From assembly GCF_902459465.1 (NCBI RefSeq), contig NC_047073.1, positions 186,001-250,000 of the forward strand: a DNA stretch of 64,000 nt, in the 5' to 3' direction. The position numbers and the translations under genes are program-made. The notes below the pieces were generated by a model, which was given only the letters and a program-made list of their open reading frames with translations, was not told the origin of the DNA and made no database searches. The stretch is from Asterias rubens. Its lineage: Eukaryota; Echinodermata; Asteroidea; Forcipulatida; Asteriidae. Positions 1 through 9,858 of this stretch are shown here, one piece after another; positions within the stretch are counted from its first letter, which is position 1; every line of letters starts with the position of its first letter.

Positions 1-336
1 TATGGTACCACCTTGACCCATCACATCTCACACCATTAAGTGACACCAGGTGATACCAAATGGCAATGAGGTTGGTGTGGTACCACCTTGACCCATCACA
101 TTTCACACCATTAAGTGACACCAGGTGATACCAAATGGCCATTAGGTTGGTGTGGTACCACCTTGACCCATCACATCTCACACCATTAAGTGACACCAGG
201 TGATACCAAATGGCAATGAGGTTGGTGTGGTACCACCCTGACCCATCACATCTCACACCATTAAGTGACACCAGGTGATACCAAATGGCAATGAGGTTGG
301 TGTTGTACCACCTTGACCCATCACATCTCACACCAT
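1..336. repeat. 75-bp minisatellite, about 4.5 copies
   Basis: Near-identical units start at each TGGTACCACC (positions 3, 78 and so on), with a 75-bp period. The array is cut by the left edge of the window, so its full length is unknown. No gene is visible in it. Confidence 0.9.
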
Positions 337-344
337 TTATTTAG

Positions 345-500
345 TATAGGCCTGATACTTCACGGAAGCAACGCTCGATTGCCTCCAAGGCCCCTGGTCA
401 TTGCCTTGGTGCCCTTGAAATTTAAAATTTCCTCATAGGTTGACATTTACCACAAAGAAAACGCCTCGATGCCCTTGCCCTTTCAAAAACGAAGCATATA
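345..500 (-). mobile_element. Dispersed repeat relic (family F)
   Basis: This segment resembles, in reverse orientation, 14063-14200, 34960-35070, 41760-41990 and 44665-44870. All share phrases such as GGGCACTTCC and CCAGGGCAA. It is a repeated element of unknown class, seen only by internal comparison. The rest of 500-780 shows nothing but a G homopolymer near 692. Confidence 0.5.
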
Positions 501-780
501 GGCCTGTAATTGCAAAGAAGCCATTACTCATGTGAAGACCAATTGTGGAGCTGGGAAGTATCAAAAAATCTACATGTGCAAGCAACATGCGATACAAGTA
601 GATAACAGGATAGATAAAGTAAATACCGACTTCCCTAAGCCTTCCCTAACCCAAATCACTCAAAGTTCAAGCCCGATGCTTCATTCTAGAAAGGGGGGGG
701 GGGGGCAAAGGAGATTATTACATTGATACCTCTGCGTCAAGGCAATGAGCAAGGGGCATGGAGGCAATTGTCTCTGTGCA

Positions 781-972
781 GAATCAGGGCCCATATTCAA
801 AAGCAGAAAATACTGCTTGACTAATTTCTTTGCTAAGCAAAAATTGAGTTTGACATCAGCTAGCAACAATGCAAACTTAATGTAATTTGGGCTGGTAACT
901 TGATTCTGCTAAGCAATACTATTCTCTGTTTAGCGAGTTTTTGTGCTTACAGGCTTTATGAAATTGGGCCTA
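781..972 (+). mobile_element. Short palindromic element (family E)
   Basis: The copy is bounded by CCCATATTCAAAAGCAG at the left and TATGAAATTGGGCC at the right. It carries the GCTTAAGCA/GCTAAGCA phrases seen at 5108-5245, 6110-6232, 37590-37830, 56586-56993 and 61283-61396. It is a non-coding MITE-like element defined only by comparison inside this window. Confidence 0.6.
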
Positions 973-1499
973 GTATTGGAGTATGAAGATTCAATACTGG
1001 AAACAATAAGGACCAAGTGAGTACAAATCCACAATATTTCTAGTGTTGATACTTTCAAGATATAGTTTGAAAACTGCCTTGTCTGATGTCGCTTATATGT
1101 AATTGTTCTATGTCAAATTTTGTTTTGCTGTGTGTGGTTTTCCCTCTCGTGCGCCTTGAGCAACTTAATTTGATGGATTTTGGCGCCTTATAAATATTCT
1201 TTATTATTATTATTATTACAAGTGAATCTCTAGATTCAAATTCATTTAGATTAGTCATCTAGAAAGGCACTTCAAACCCAGATTGAATATTATACGTCAT
1301 AAACATAAAGTGACTGAGCAGTGTAAGTTGAAATGTGTCAAACTTTTATGAATCATTTGCTGAAGTCTAAGAATTTGACATCATAATTGGATTTGCAATT
1401 GCCTCCATAGGGACCTGCCGAGAGGGAGTGTGTATTGAACAGGTGCTTGCATTATCTAAATGATCTGGAGTTAACGGTGTTCACTCTGTATGAAACAAG

Positions 1500-2192
1500 C
1501 TGTCATGAAACAGCTGGAAGTGTCGTGGCCTAGCAGTTAAGTGCACCGAATTAAAACTTTGGTGTTTTTTAAGGATGAAACTATAAATAAGTAGTAAACT
1601 TGCTGGTGCAACCATGTGTAAATCTCTTTTGTGTGAGTGTTGGCTCTGAAAAGAGCCGGGTGTGGTCTCGACGTTCCGAACAGTATACTCTGCTCGTCTT
1701 CGAGAAAAACTGGTGTTACTGATCAGCAGAGTGTAGGTTTGAGTCCCAGTCGTGACAATTGTGTCCTTCAGCAAGACACTTGGTTCTTTTACATGCGTTA
1801 CACAACACAAGTGACCAACTGCTTAACGTCCCCATCCAAAGGACGAAGCAATGACATAAGGACACAAGGGTCACGACTACCGAACCAACATTCCCTGGCA
1901 CAGATCATAGCTTTAGTTCAATGGTGGTGCTCTTAACTGCTTGACCACTGGTGGATAGTGGAATGTTTTATATCTCGTTATCTAAAAGTGGGTCTAGATG
2001 AAACATAAAGTTTAAGCTAAACAAGACCAACAAGAATTAACAATAAGTATGAAATTTGTTGGTTAAGGAATCAATTGTCAGGACTCTGGAACCCACTCTG
2101 CTGAACAGAAACACCAGAGTTTTAAATCAGTGCTCTTAACTGTTAAGCCATGACACGCCATATCAGTATGAAACAAGCTATCATGAAACAGC
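1500..2192. mobile_element. Nested SINE block between 27-bp direct repeats
   Basis: The block is bracketed by near-identical 27-mers beginning TATGAAACAAGCT (about 1488-1514 and 2166-2192). Inside are a tRNA-Leu/Ser-like SINE head (TGTCGTGGCCTAGCAG), a GTTTGAGTCCCAGTCG B-box-like segment, and a reverse SINE piece near 2092-2160. It reads as one or more SINE insertions with a long target-site duplication. No intact gene is present; the ORFs here are SINE sequence. Confidence 0.6.
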
Positions 2193-2204
2193 TTCTTGGA
2201 GATT

Positions 2205-2434
2205 GAACTACTCACCTTAGATGTAATACTTCTTGGTCATTGGTTTGTCTAAACTACTCACCTTAGATGTAATACTTCTTGGTCATTGGTTTGTCCGAAC
2301 TACTCACCTTAGATGTAATACTTCTTGGTCATTGGTTTGTCTGAACTACTCACCTTAGATGTAATACTTCTTGGTCATTGGTTTGTCTGAACTACTCACC
2401 TTAGATGTAATACTTCTTGGTCATTGGTTTGTCT
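2205..2434 (-). repeat. 46-bp minisatellite made of exon end plus splice donor, 5 copies
   Basis: Five 46-bp units each contain the reverse complement of CATCTAAG|GTGAGT. The copy nearest the exon (donor after 2400) is the natural exon end. The other four place identical donors after 2354, 2308, 2262 and 2216. Using a downstream donor would meet a stop codon immediately, because the frame reads AGG TGA. Confidence 0.85.
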
Positions 2435-5400
2435 GCCATGAAGCGAGTGGTTGAATTCTCTGGAATGACTTCGCTGGGAATCACATACACTGGTCAATGT
2501 CTAAAGAAATACATTCATAGAATAGAACTTTATAGACAACTCCAAATTATCTTTGTTTATTAAAGGATTTGGGTGCTTTATGTAACATAAAACACAATGT
2601 CCACAGATTTACATTAAACTGCGTTTGAAGATAATGATTGTAGAAAGCTAACCTTTAAACATTACTTGCGAAAGTGCTGTAGTTTTTGAGAAATGAATAA
2701 AACAATGTGACTTGATTCTCCTTACAACATATTACCCCTGTTCATTGGGCCCTAAACATTCCTGAAACCACCTCAACTCCTTAGGAGTATGCAGCACCGG
2801 TAACCAAAATTGGCACACAGGTGGCTAATCATTCACATCAACAATCTCTACCCTCAAAGGGACCCATTCACTACTGGGTAATGACAAGCAAGTGTCTTAT
2901 TCAAGAACACAAGAGTCATGACCGGGATTCGAAGCCACCTTCTGATGACTAAGCCATCGGAGCTTGAGTCTATGGCACTAGACCACTCTGCCAAAAACCA
3001 CACTATGTCAGGCTTAATTTAAAGATGGCCTACAACGTCAAATACAGTTTTGTGATCCACTCATCTTGCAAAAGATTTTTCCAAAAGAGAGAGTCCTTGT
3101 AAATGGGGGAAAAACTTACAAGACTCTAACCACAGGTAAAAAATGGTGTAAAATGACAGTGTTCGATAAATTTCAAGTGCAATTTTTGTCAAATCAAATC
3201 ATGTTTGATGACGTCACATTTCAATGGTCTGTACATTTTTGCACACAGAAGTTCAATTAATTCCTGAATTTGAATGGTATTCAATCAAAGCATCATTGAA
3301 ATTGATTGGCGCCAAAATTCTTATTAAGAATGCACTGTTTATGACATTGGGCCAAGATCATTCTCTCAATACAAATACCTCTTAGTTGTGTAAAGAGATG
3401 ATGAACACCCATTAACAATTCTGAATGGATGTGTATGGCACAAAGGTACTAGGGTTTGCTCATCTGGAGGTTGCTATGCAAAGGCTTGCCCCGAACCATT
3501 TGACATAGCAACTGTCTCTTTAGTCTGAGGAATTCAAATGTAAGCGGTATATTGTGACTAAGCAAGTCATTGTACATCAAGGTTGTAGCTAGGGCAAATT
3601 GGATGCCGGCTAATTTTGTCAAGTGTGTGTGTGTATCGGGAGCAGCTTAGCGCCTCACAACCGCGGTCCGCTTAAGGAAAGGGCCCTGGTGGGGTCAAGG
3701 GGCAGCGCCCTTGGAAGCTGAAGGGTCTTAGCTTTGATGGGCTCCCCAGGCTCTCTTCTGCCAATATTTGTCCCTTTGACATAGTGATCATCATTATTCA
3801 AATCCCAACTCACATATGGCTTTTAAACCAACATGTTGTTGACAAACTAAACCATCATCAATGAGTAGAAATAAGACATCTCAATCCGGGCCTGAGATGT
3901 AAACCATCTTGAATCTTACCCTGTCTAGATGATCTATCCTGCGACTGTAATCTTTACCATCTGCTTGTTGGTTGGCGATATTTATCTCATGCCTCATTAG
4001 TCTTGAGTTAAGGCTTTCTAGTTCTCTTCTACACCCAGATAGATCTTCTTGCATCTGACGCTTACTGTGGAGTCAAGTCAGTCGCATGGATTTATTTTAG
4101 CACAAATATAAACCTTTATATATTACAGAGTATTGGAGTAGTTTTGCTCAGAAAAAAAACACCAGACGTTAAAAGCACTGGACACCTTTGGTAATTGATT
4201 CTCACTTGGTGTATCTTAACATGTGTATAAAAGAACACACCTCTGAAAATTTGAACTCATTTGGTCAATGGTTGTGAGAGAATAATAGAAGAAAAAAACC
4301 TTGTCGCACAAGTTGTGTGCTTTCAGATGCTTGAATTCGAGACCTCAGCTGAGGTCTCGAATTCAAGTCAAATATTTTAGTGAGAAATTACTTCTTTCTC
4401 AAAAACTACATTACTTCAGAGGGAGCCGTCTCTCACAATGTTTTTTAACACTATCAACAGCTCTCCATTGCACGTTACCAAGTAACCTTTTATGCAAACA
4501 ATTATTTTGAGTAATTATCAATAGTATCCAGTGCCGTTAAGATTTAGTCAAAAATGTTGACTACAAATCTGAATTGCTCCCTACTTCATAATTCAAATAC
4601 ACAGTACTCACAAGTCATGAACCTCCCTTGTCAACGAGTTCAGTACATCATCACTATAACCACCCTCAGTAGCATTCCTGTGTTGACCTATGACCTGACT
4701 TTGAAGGTCACCAAGCTGTAAAGTGACCTCTCTCTTCCAACCTTCTACTTTCCTCTCCGTCTCGAGATGAACTCCGCCTTCTTGAAGACGATTACTCAGG
4801 GAAGAGAGTTCTTGGTCAACACGTCTTAGATGGGTCTGGGTACGATCTTTCTCCCGTTCCATTGTTTCTACTTGACGGCTTAGAGCATGTATAGTCTGTT
4901 CAGAGGAAGTGACAATTTACTTTTTATTAATAAAGGTTTTTTCTTGTAATCATTTTATTTTGTTAATTATGACCATCTGCTGATCGCTACTTAATGATAA
5001 GTTGAATAGGCTGGTCTGGAGAGAGTGCAATATAAATTCAATAAATAATTTGTATAAATAAATTATTTTAATGAAATTTGATTTCTTATAAGTTAGCAAA
5101 AATATTTTAATGCTGACCAGTATAAGGCTACCAGCAAAAGTACCATGTCATATGTAAAATTTATGACTGGTATCCTGTTCCTTTTTGCTTAGCAAAAAAT
5201 TGTTAAGCAATACTTCCTGCTTAAGCAGCCCTCTAAGAAACTGGGTCGAGGTCGTAATGTTTAAAGTAAAGTTCATAAGAGAGTGCAATGGATGGCATTG
5301 GCCCAGACGATGACCTACTGATGAATTACATTAACACTCATCAGACATAATGAATGGAGAATCTTATGATATACTAGAAACAGATGCCTACAACTTGAAG

Positions 5401-8400
5401 GAGAACGGTAACCATTAAACGATCTCAAGGTGGTTTAAATTACAAGTGTGCAGACTGTAGACAGTGTTACATGTAAGTATTTAACTTGGTTTTTGTTTCT
5501 TATCAATTACAATTCTTAAATTTATTTTAAATGTAATTTTATTGTAAGCCAAATTCCCTTAGTCTTTGACTTTTTATTTGGTGATGAAATTTCATAAAAT
5601 AAACCATAATTGAATTGAATTGAACAAATATTTCAAAAACGATTTGTCCTTTTGACAATCGATAAGTGACCTACTTTATCCTGATTCTCAATCTTTTCAG
5701 TCAGCATGGCAACCATCGCCGGTGACTCTGTGGATGTACTAGGAATGGAGTCTCCTTCTGATGTCTGGGAGGTATACAGACTCTGGTACTTTTGATGTGG
5801 CTGAGAACGCCAATTACTATAACTAGACAATCCATTTGTAGCAAATGTTGGCGATGTGACATAGTTCCTGGGCAATGTTGATGGTTTGGCTGAAAAAACA
5901 TAACAAGAACATCACAATTCAATTCAATTCAATTCAATTCAATTCAATTCAATTCAATTGAATTCAATTCAATAAATTATTTTCTTTGGTATTGCCTTCG
6001 AATGATAGTTGTTGTTTCATAATATTAACCGTGACAGTTATAAACAGTAGCCAACATTATCAACATCTGTTGCAGCCACATATTCTATAAATTCCACAAA
6101 TTAGCAGAAATGAGCAGGATACCAGTCACAAATTGTACATATGACAGGCTGTTTAGCTGGTAGGCTTGTTCTGGTTAGCACAATTTGTTAATATGCTACT
6201 TTTGTGCTTAAGCAGCCTTATGAAATTCAGACCAAGTCATACAGACAGTGATGTCTCCATACACCAAAACGAACTAACGCATTGTGCATTCAAGTCTCTG
6301 TTATTAATTTGTGTCTAATTGTGTCAAATTAGGGAAAAAATGACATAACCTTTTGCCACTCTCTGTTGTTTGGGCAAATTTGAAGTGCAACCGTCACAAA
6401 TGACCCAATCATAACTCTCAACATTTGTTATTTGATGAACAACGATCACAACAAATGACCCAATAAGAATCCCTCATTATGTTTGAATTTGCCTGATTCT
6501 GTCAACAATGGGTTAAACAAACAACCTTTAAACTGTTTATCTTGTGATTAAATAAAGCAGATAAGCTGAGCATAATGACTATTTGAGTAATCTGGGTGTG
6601 TAGGGTTTACAGGTCACACTTTGATTTCAAGGGGAGTCTGTTTAGATCTCAAGTAGAACCACAATGCTTTACAGTTTGAAGCACTAAGCTAAATGTGGAC
6701 TGACAAAATAAACATACCGGTACACTGTCAGAGCAGATTTTGGACATTTGTTTTTAGGCCAAACATTGATCGAGGCATATAATGTGAATCTTCAATATTT
6801 CTGAAGCACTTATAAGGTGATAATCATCAATATTTTAAGATTGCATTTTGCTCATATAGCTTGAACTTTGGCTTGTCCACCTGCATACCTCACTAGTCAA
6901 TGTTGATCGCACAGGAATTGGCTCTAAGCCCTGTAAGCTGAGAATGGTGACTGTAAACAGAGACACTAAATGGTGGTACAACATTGTGCACACGTTTGCA
7001 TACAGCTTATAAGGCCTGCAATTCCACACAGGCTAATGCATGGAGACTATGGTGTCTGTAGCCCATGGTCGTCGCCTTAATGCCCTTTTAAAATTGTCCA
7101 ATGTGCTCTTCGCCAAATGTAACATAAAATTTCACGCTTGCTCTATGCAGGAGACATTTATAACAGTTACACACAAAAATCCAATGAATATCTTAATAAC
7201 TCTTTACAACTCATTAGTCCTCCCATATTTAAATTACTCAATTCTCACTTGGGGTGGCTCTTCATCCTGTGATAAACTTCTTATTTTACAAAAACGAGCT
7301 GTTCGAATAATTTTCAACGCTCATTATCGGGACCATACCTCTCCTTTGTTTGCCGAACTGAAACTACTACACTTTAATGATCTCTATAACCTCAACCTTG
7401 GAAAATTCATGTACAGGTATATAAATAATTTGTTACCTTCCTGTTTTAGTTCATGTTTTACTCTCACTTCAGATGTGCATTCTTATAACACTAGAAGCAG
7501 CTCGAACAAGAACATTTATGTTAGTTTTAACAGAACGTCAATGTTTAAAAATGGCCTCGTTCAACGAGGTACACATTTTTGGAATAGTCTACCCACCCCT
7601 CTTAAAACATCATTAAGTTTATCTACATTCACCAAACAACTAAAAACACAACTGCTCCAATCATATTCTTAATCTGTAATGGAAAAATTGTCATTTAGCA
7701 ATAGCTCAATTATGCTCCTATATGTCTGTCATTGTCCTTTTTTCGTTTGTCATTTGCCAGTCTGTGTTTGTCTGTCAAGGGTACGGGTACAAAAGCTTTG
7801 CTTCACCCTTTGCCCAATGTTGTTATGTGAATAATGTTTAAACTAAGCTTCGTTAAGTTAATATTGTTATAAATGATTATTTCGTCTTTTAAAATATGTT
7901 GTTATAATAGTGTTAACTTAATGGTGTATGTATTATGTATTATCATAACAATGTTGAAATAAATGTTCTATGATTGATTGATTGATTGATTGAAAATCAA
8001 ACTGAACTCACATGAAAATGAAGTGTGTGTATGATTGTTAGTTGCCACTCTAGATTGGTATCTTGGCACATCTAATCTTTGCTGAAATAAAGAGAAAAAA
8101 GGAAAGACACAGATCCAGTTTAGTTCCTCTGTATATCTGAATGACATCACAATCAGACAAAAACAACAGCATTCTTTTGCTATAACAATTAAAGAGATTA
8201 AAACACTAGTAATAAATCTAATTATTTGTACAACTTGAATATTAACTTGAATATGATAATTTCAGTACCTTATATTATCAAACAACATTGAGTATGTACA
8301 AAAACAATTCCCCATTTTGTTGCTTGTCCCCCTTTTCATCAGGACCCAGAAATTACAGCGTTGTTTTATCCGGTGTCAGGACACTTTTCACCCTGGACAC

Positions 8401-9858
8401 TTTTCACCCTGAACACTTCGTACCGGAAAAGTTTCCGTATGGCGCCACCACTTTTTCATTCGAAATAAAATAATATAGTATCTAATTTACCTGATTGATA
8501 TATCCCTTTTTGTAAAAATGAGTGAAAAAGTGGTGGCGCCATACGGAAAGATATCCCTTCGTACCTATTGCAAGGTATGAAGTGACTTTGGACACTTCGC
8601 ACCTTGGGACACTTTGTACCTTCTCATTCGTCATGCCTCTTACTAATTGTATTTGACTGTTATACTTGTGAATACTAGAGAAATAAATGAACTAAACTGA
8701 ACTCTCAACCAGTGATGCCTTAGGCAGAGCTTCAATCAGCCGTTGAACGAGAGGACGGGGATTTTTGTGAGTGTTTATCATTTTTTACTGGCATTTTATT
8801 ATTTATTATTTTTAACTTATTATTAAAAATAATTACATAAATAAGGCCTAATGTCATCAGATATTATTTTCAAGATATACAATCCCTAGATTATACCTTA
8901 TTTATCTATAATGTCTAATGAATACAAAACAGAACATGATTGTTCACCGATTTTCTAATTTTGATGCATCAGTGACAGGCCTACTTTTGAAGTTAAAAAT
9001 GACTACGAAAAGATGGAAGACGTACTCAGTCAGAAGTGTCGGTCAGTCTCACTGGGTCCTACTAAAAGCCGACAACTCGCCGACAACGCCGACAACAAGT
9101 CCAGAGCGCCGACAACTCGCCGCCAACAAGTTTTAATTACCTCGAAAATTGCCAATATACCATAGATGTATTAGAACTATATGTGTTCTGTAATATAAAC
9201 ATAAATTTAATGGAAAAAAATTCACGAAAAGTGTGAATTTTTAACCAGAAAAAAAACTGAACGTTCACGGAAAACGGTCGGACGCCATCTTGGCTTAAAA
9301 TCGTGTTCGGACCAGTCCATTATGATGCGGGTGAGTCAGACTTAGCAATAGAGGGCGGGCGTCATGCACTGTGCACACTGCAGTGAAGGTCTTCACATGA
9401 AGCCCGCCCTCTGTTGTTGACAAGTGCTAAATCTACCCGTATCATAATGGTCTGGTCCAAATACGGTTTTTAAGCCAAGATGGCGTCCGACCGCTTTTCG
9501 TGCAAGTGAAGTTTTTTTCTGGTTAAAAATTCACACTTTTTGTGAAGTTTTTCCATTAACTTTATCATTATGTTTATATTACAGAACACATATAGTTCTT
9601 ATACATCTATGGTTTATTGGCCATTTTTGAGGTAATTAAAACTTGTTGGCGGCGAGTTGTTGGCGCTCTGGACTTGTTGTCGGCGTTGTCGGCGAGTTGT
9701 CGGCTTTTAGTAGGACCGGTCTCACTCAGTCACGACACGAGTCAGTCGTCGATGTTTTACACATAAATAACGTGAAATTTACTTACCCGAACTTTGGCAA
9801 GATTTGACTCAGTTTCCTTTACGATGCTGCTAAAGTTGTGTTCCCAATCTCTTGACAT
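2400..9858 (-). CDS. Coiled-coil protein gene, 5' part (6 exons visible)
   Basis: I do not recognise this gene. Phase-consistent exons with GT/AG borders are 9787-9858 (ATG at 9858, peptide beginning MSRDWEHNFSSIVKETES), 8012-8081, 5675-5889, 4612-4895, 3920-4064 and 2400-2500, giving about 295 residues so far. The gene continues past the left edge; no stop or later exon was found in 1-2400. Residues about 48-115 are Ser/Thr/Tyr-rich and look disordered. Residues about 120-260 are rich in E, K, Q, R and L, with heptad-like spacing (for example SSLSNRLQEGG and LESLNSRLMRHE), consistent with a coiled coil. A structural, possibly cytoskeletal or centrosomal, role is a guess. Introns hold a LINE fragment, a MULE-like MITE and a 665-bp foldback element. 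Exon 8012-8081 is the least certain: it has a strong pyrimidine tract and a GTGAGT donor, but low-complexity coding sequence. Confidence 0.7.
2563..2712 (+). mobile_element. Half copy of palindromic element (family C)
   Basis: It shares the CACAATGTCCACAGATTTAC, GAAGATAATGAT and GTGCTGTAGTTTTTGAGAA phrases with the complete copies near 14920-15262 and 55088-55372. Only one arm is present. Confidence 0.6.
2733..2995 (-). mobile_element. tRNA-derived SINE, reverse orientation
   Basis: Read on the minus strand, a tRNA-like head with a B-box-like segment (GATTCGAAGCC on plus) is followed by the CTTGTGTC..AAGACACTT body and the TAAGGAGTTGAGGTGG tail. It is the same family as the full copy at 21797-22150 but diverged. 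Confidence 0.7.
2996..3919. other. Intron sequence without a recognised gene
   Basis: This stretch lies between two exons of the coiled-coil gene. A GC-rich stretch near 3640-3750 (GGGGTCAAGGGGCAGCGCCC) looks like a transposon remnant, but I cannot assign it. The 64-aa ORF at 3066-3260 has no support. Confidence 0.5.
4169..4540. mobile_element. TTAA-flanked palindromic MITE (family A)
   Basis: The ends are TTAAAAGCACTGGACAC and GTATCCAGTGCCGTTAA, an inverted repeat inside TTAA. The middle carries a perfect hairpin around GAGACCTCAGCTGAGGTCTC. TTAA flanks suggest mobilisation by a piggyBac-type or other TTAA-targeting transposase, which is inference. Further copies are listed below. Confidence 0.8.
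5108..5245. mobile_element. Short palindromic element (family E)
   Basis: It contains GACTGGTATCCTGTTCC, TTAAGCAATACT and GCTTAAGCAGCCCT, the hallmark phrases of family E. It is partial and non-coding. Confidence 0.55.
5915..5962. repeat. (AATTC)n microsatellite
   Basis: This is a pure pentanucleotide run in the intron just upstream (minus sense) of the exon at 5675-5889. Confidence 0.9.
6110..6232. mobile_element. Short palindromic element (family E)
   Basis: It contains GAGCAGGATACCAGTCACAA, GTACATATGACAGG and TTAAGCAGCCTTATGAAATT, matching the other family E copies. The stretch 6233-7070 shows no gene. Confidence 0.55.
7085..7996 (+). mobile_element. 5'-truncated non-LTR retrotransposon (LINE), 3' end
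   Basis: An open frame to 7672 encodes the C-terminal part of a LINE reverse-transcriptase protein. Recognisable phrases are NSLVLPYLNYSILTWGG, LQKRAVRIIF, HTSPLFAELKLLHF and FWNSLPTPLK, typical of CR1/L2/Jockey-like elements. Catalytic RT motifs (FADD) are absent because the copy is 5'-truncated. The 3' UTR ends in a (TGAT)n run near 7971-7994, a usual L2/CR1-type tail. It lies in an intron of the minus-strand coiled-coil gene, in opposite orientation. The remaining ORF is intact, suggesting a fairly recent insertion. Confidence 0.85.
8425..8556. mobile_element. 132-bp palindromic MITE, Mutator-like
   Basis: The terminal inverted repeats contain TTTCCGTATGGCGCCACCAC and its complement. The element is flanked by a perfect 9-bp direct repeat CTTCGTACC (8416-8424 and 8557-8565). 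An 8-9 bp target duplication points to a Mutator-type transposase. Related copies lie at 46154-46425 and 61152-61283, with a decayed one near 60690-60830. Confidence 0.85.
9054..9718. mobile_element. 665-bp foldback element with 8-bp target duplication
   Basis: The two halves are long inverted repeats: CCTACTAAAAGCCGACAAC at the left and its complement at the right, with a short spacer near 9375-9390. The direct repeat GTCTCACT is at 9046-9053 and 9719-9726. Both arms carry GCCGACAAC sub-repeats and an AAGATGGCG-type motif. It has no coding capacity and sits in the first intron of the coiled-coil gene. Confidence 0.85.

Noticed and set aside
7040..7672. 210-aa host gene
   Set aside because: The peptide is the C-terminal part of a LINE reverse-transcriptase protein, with a LINE-type 3' tail.
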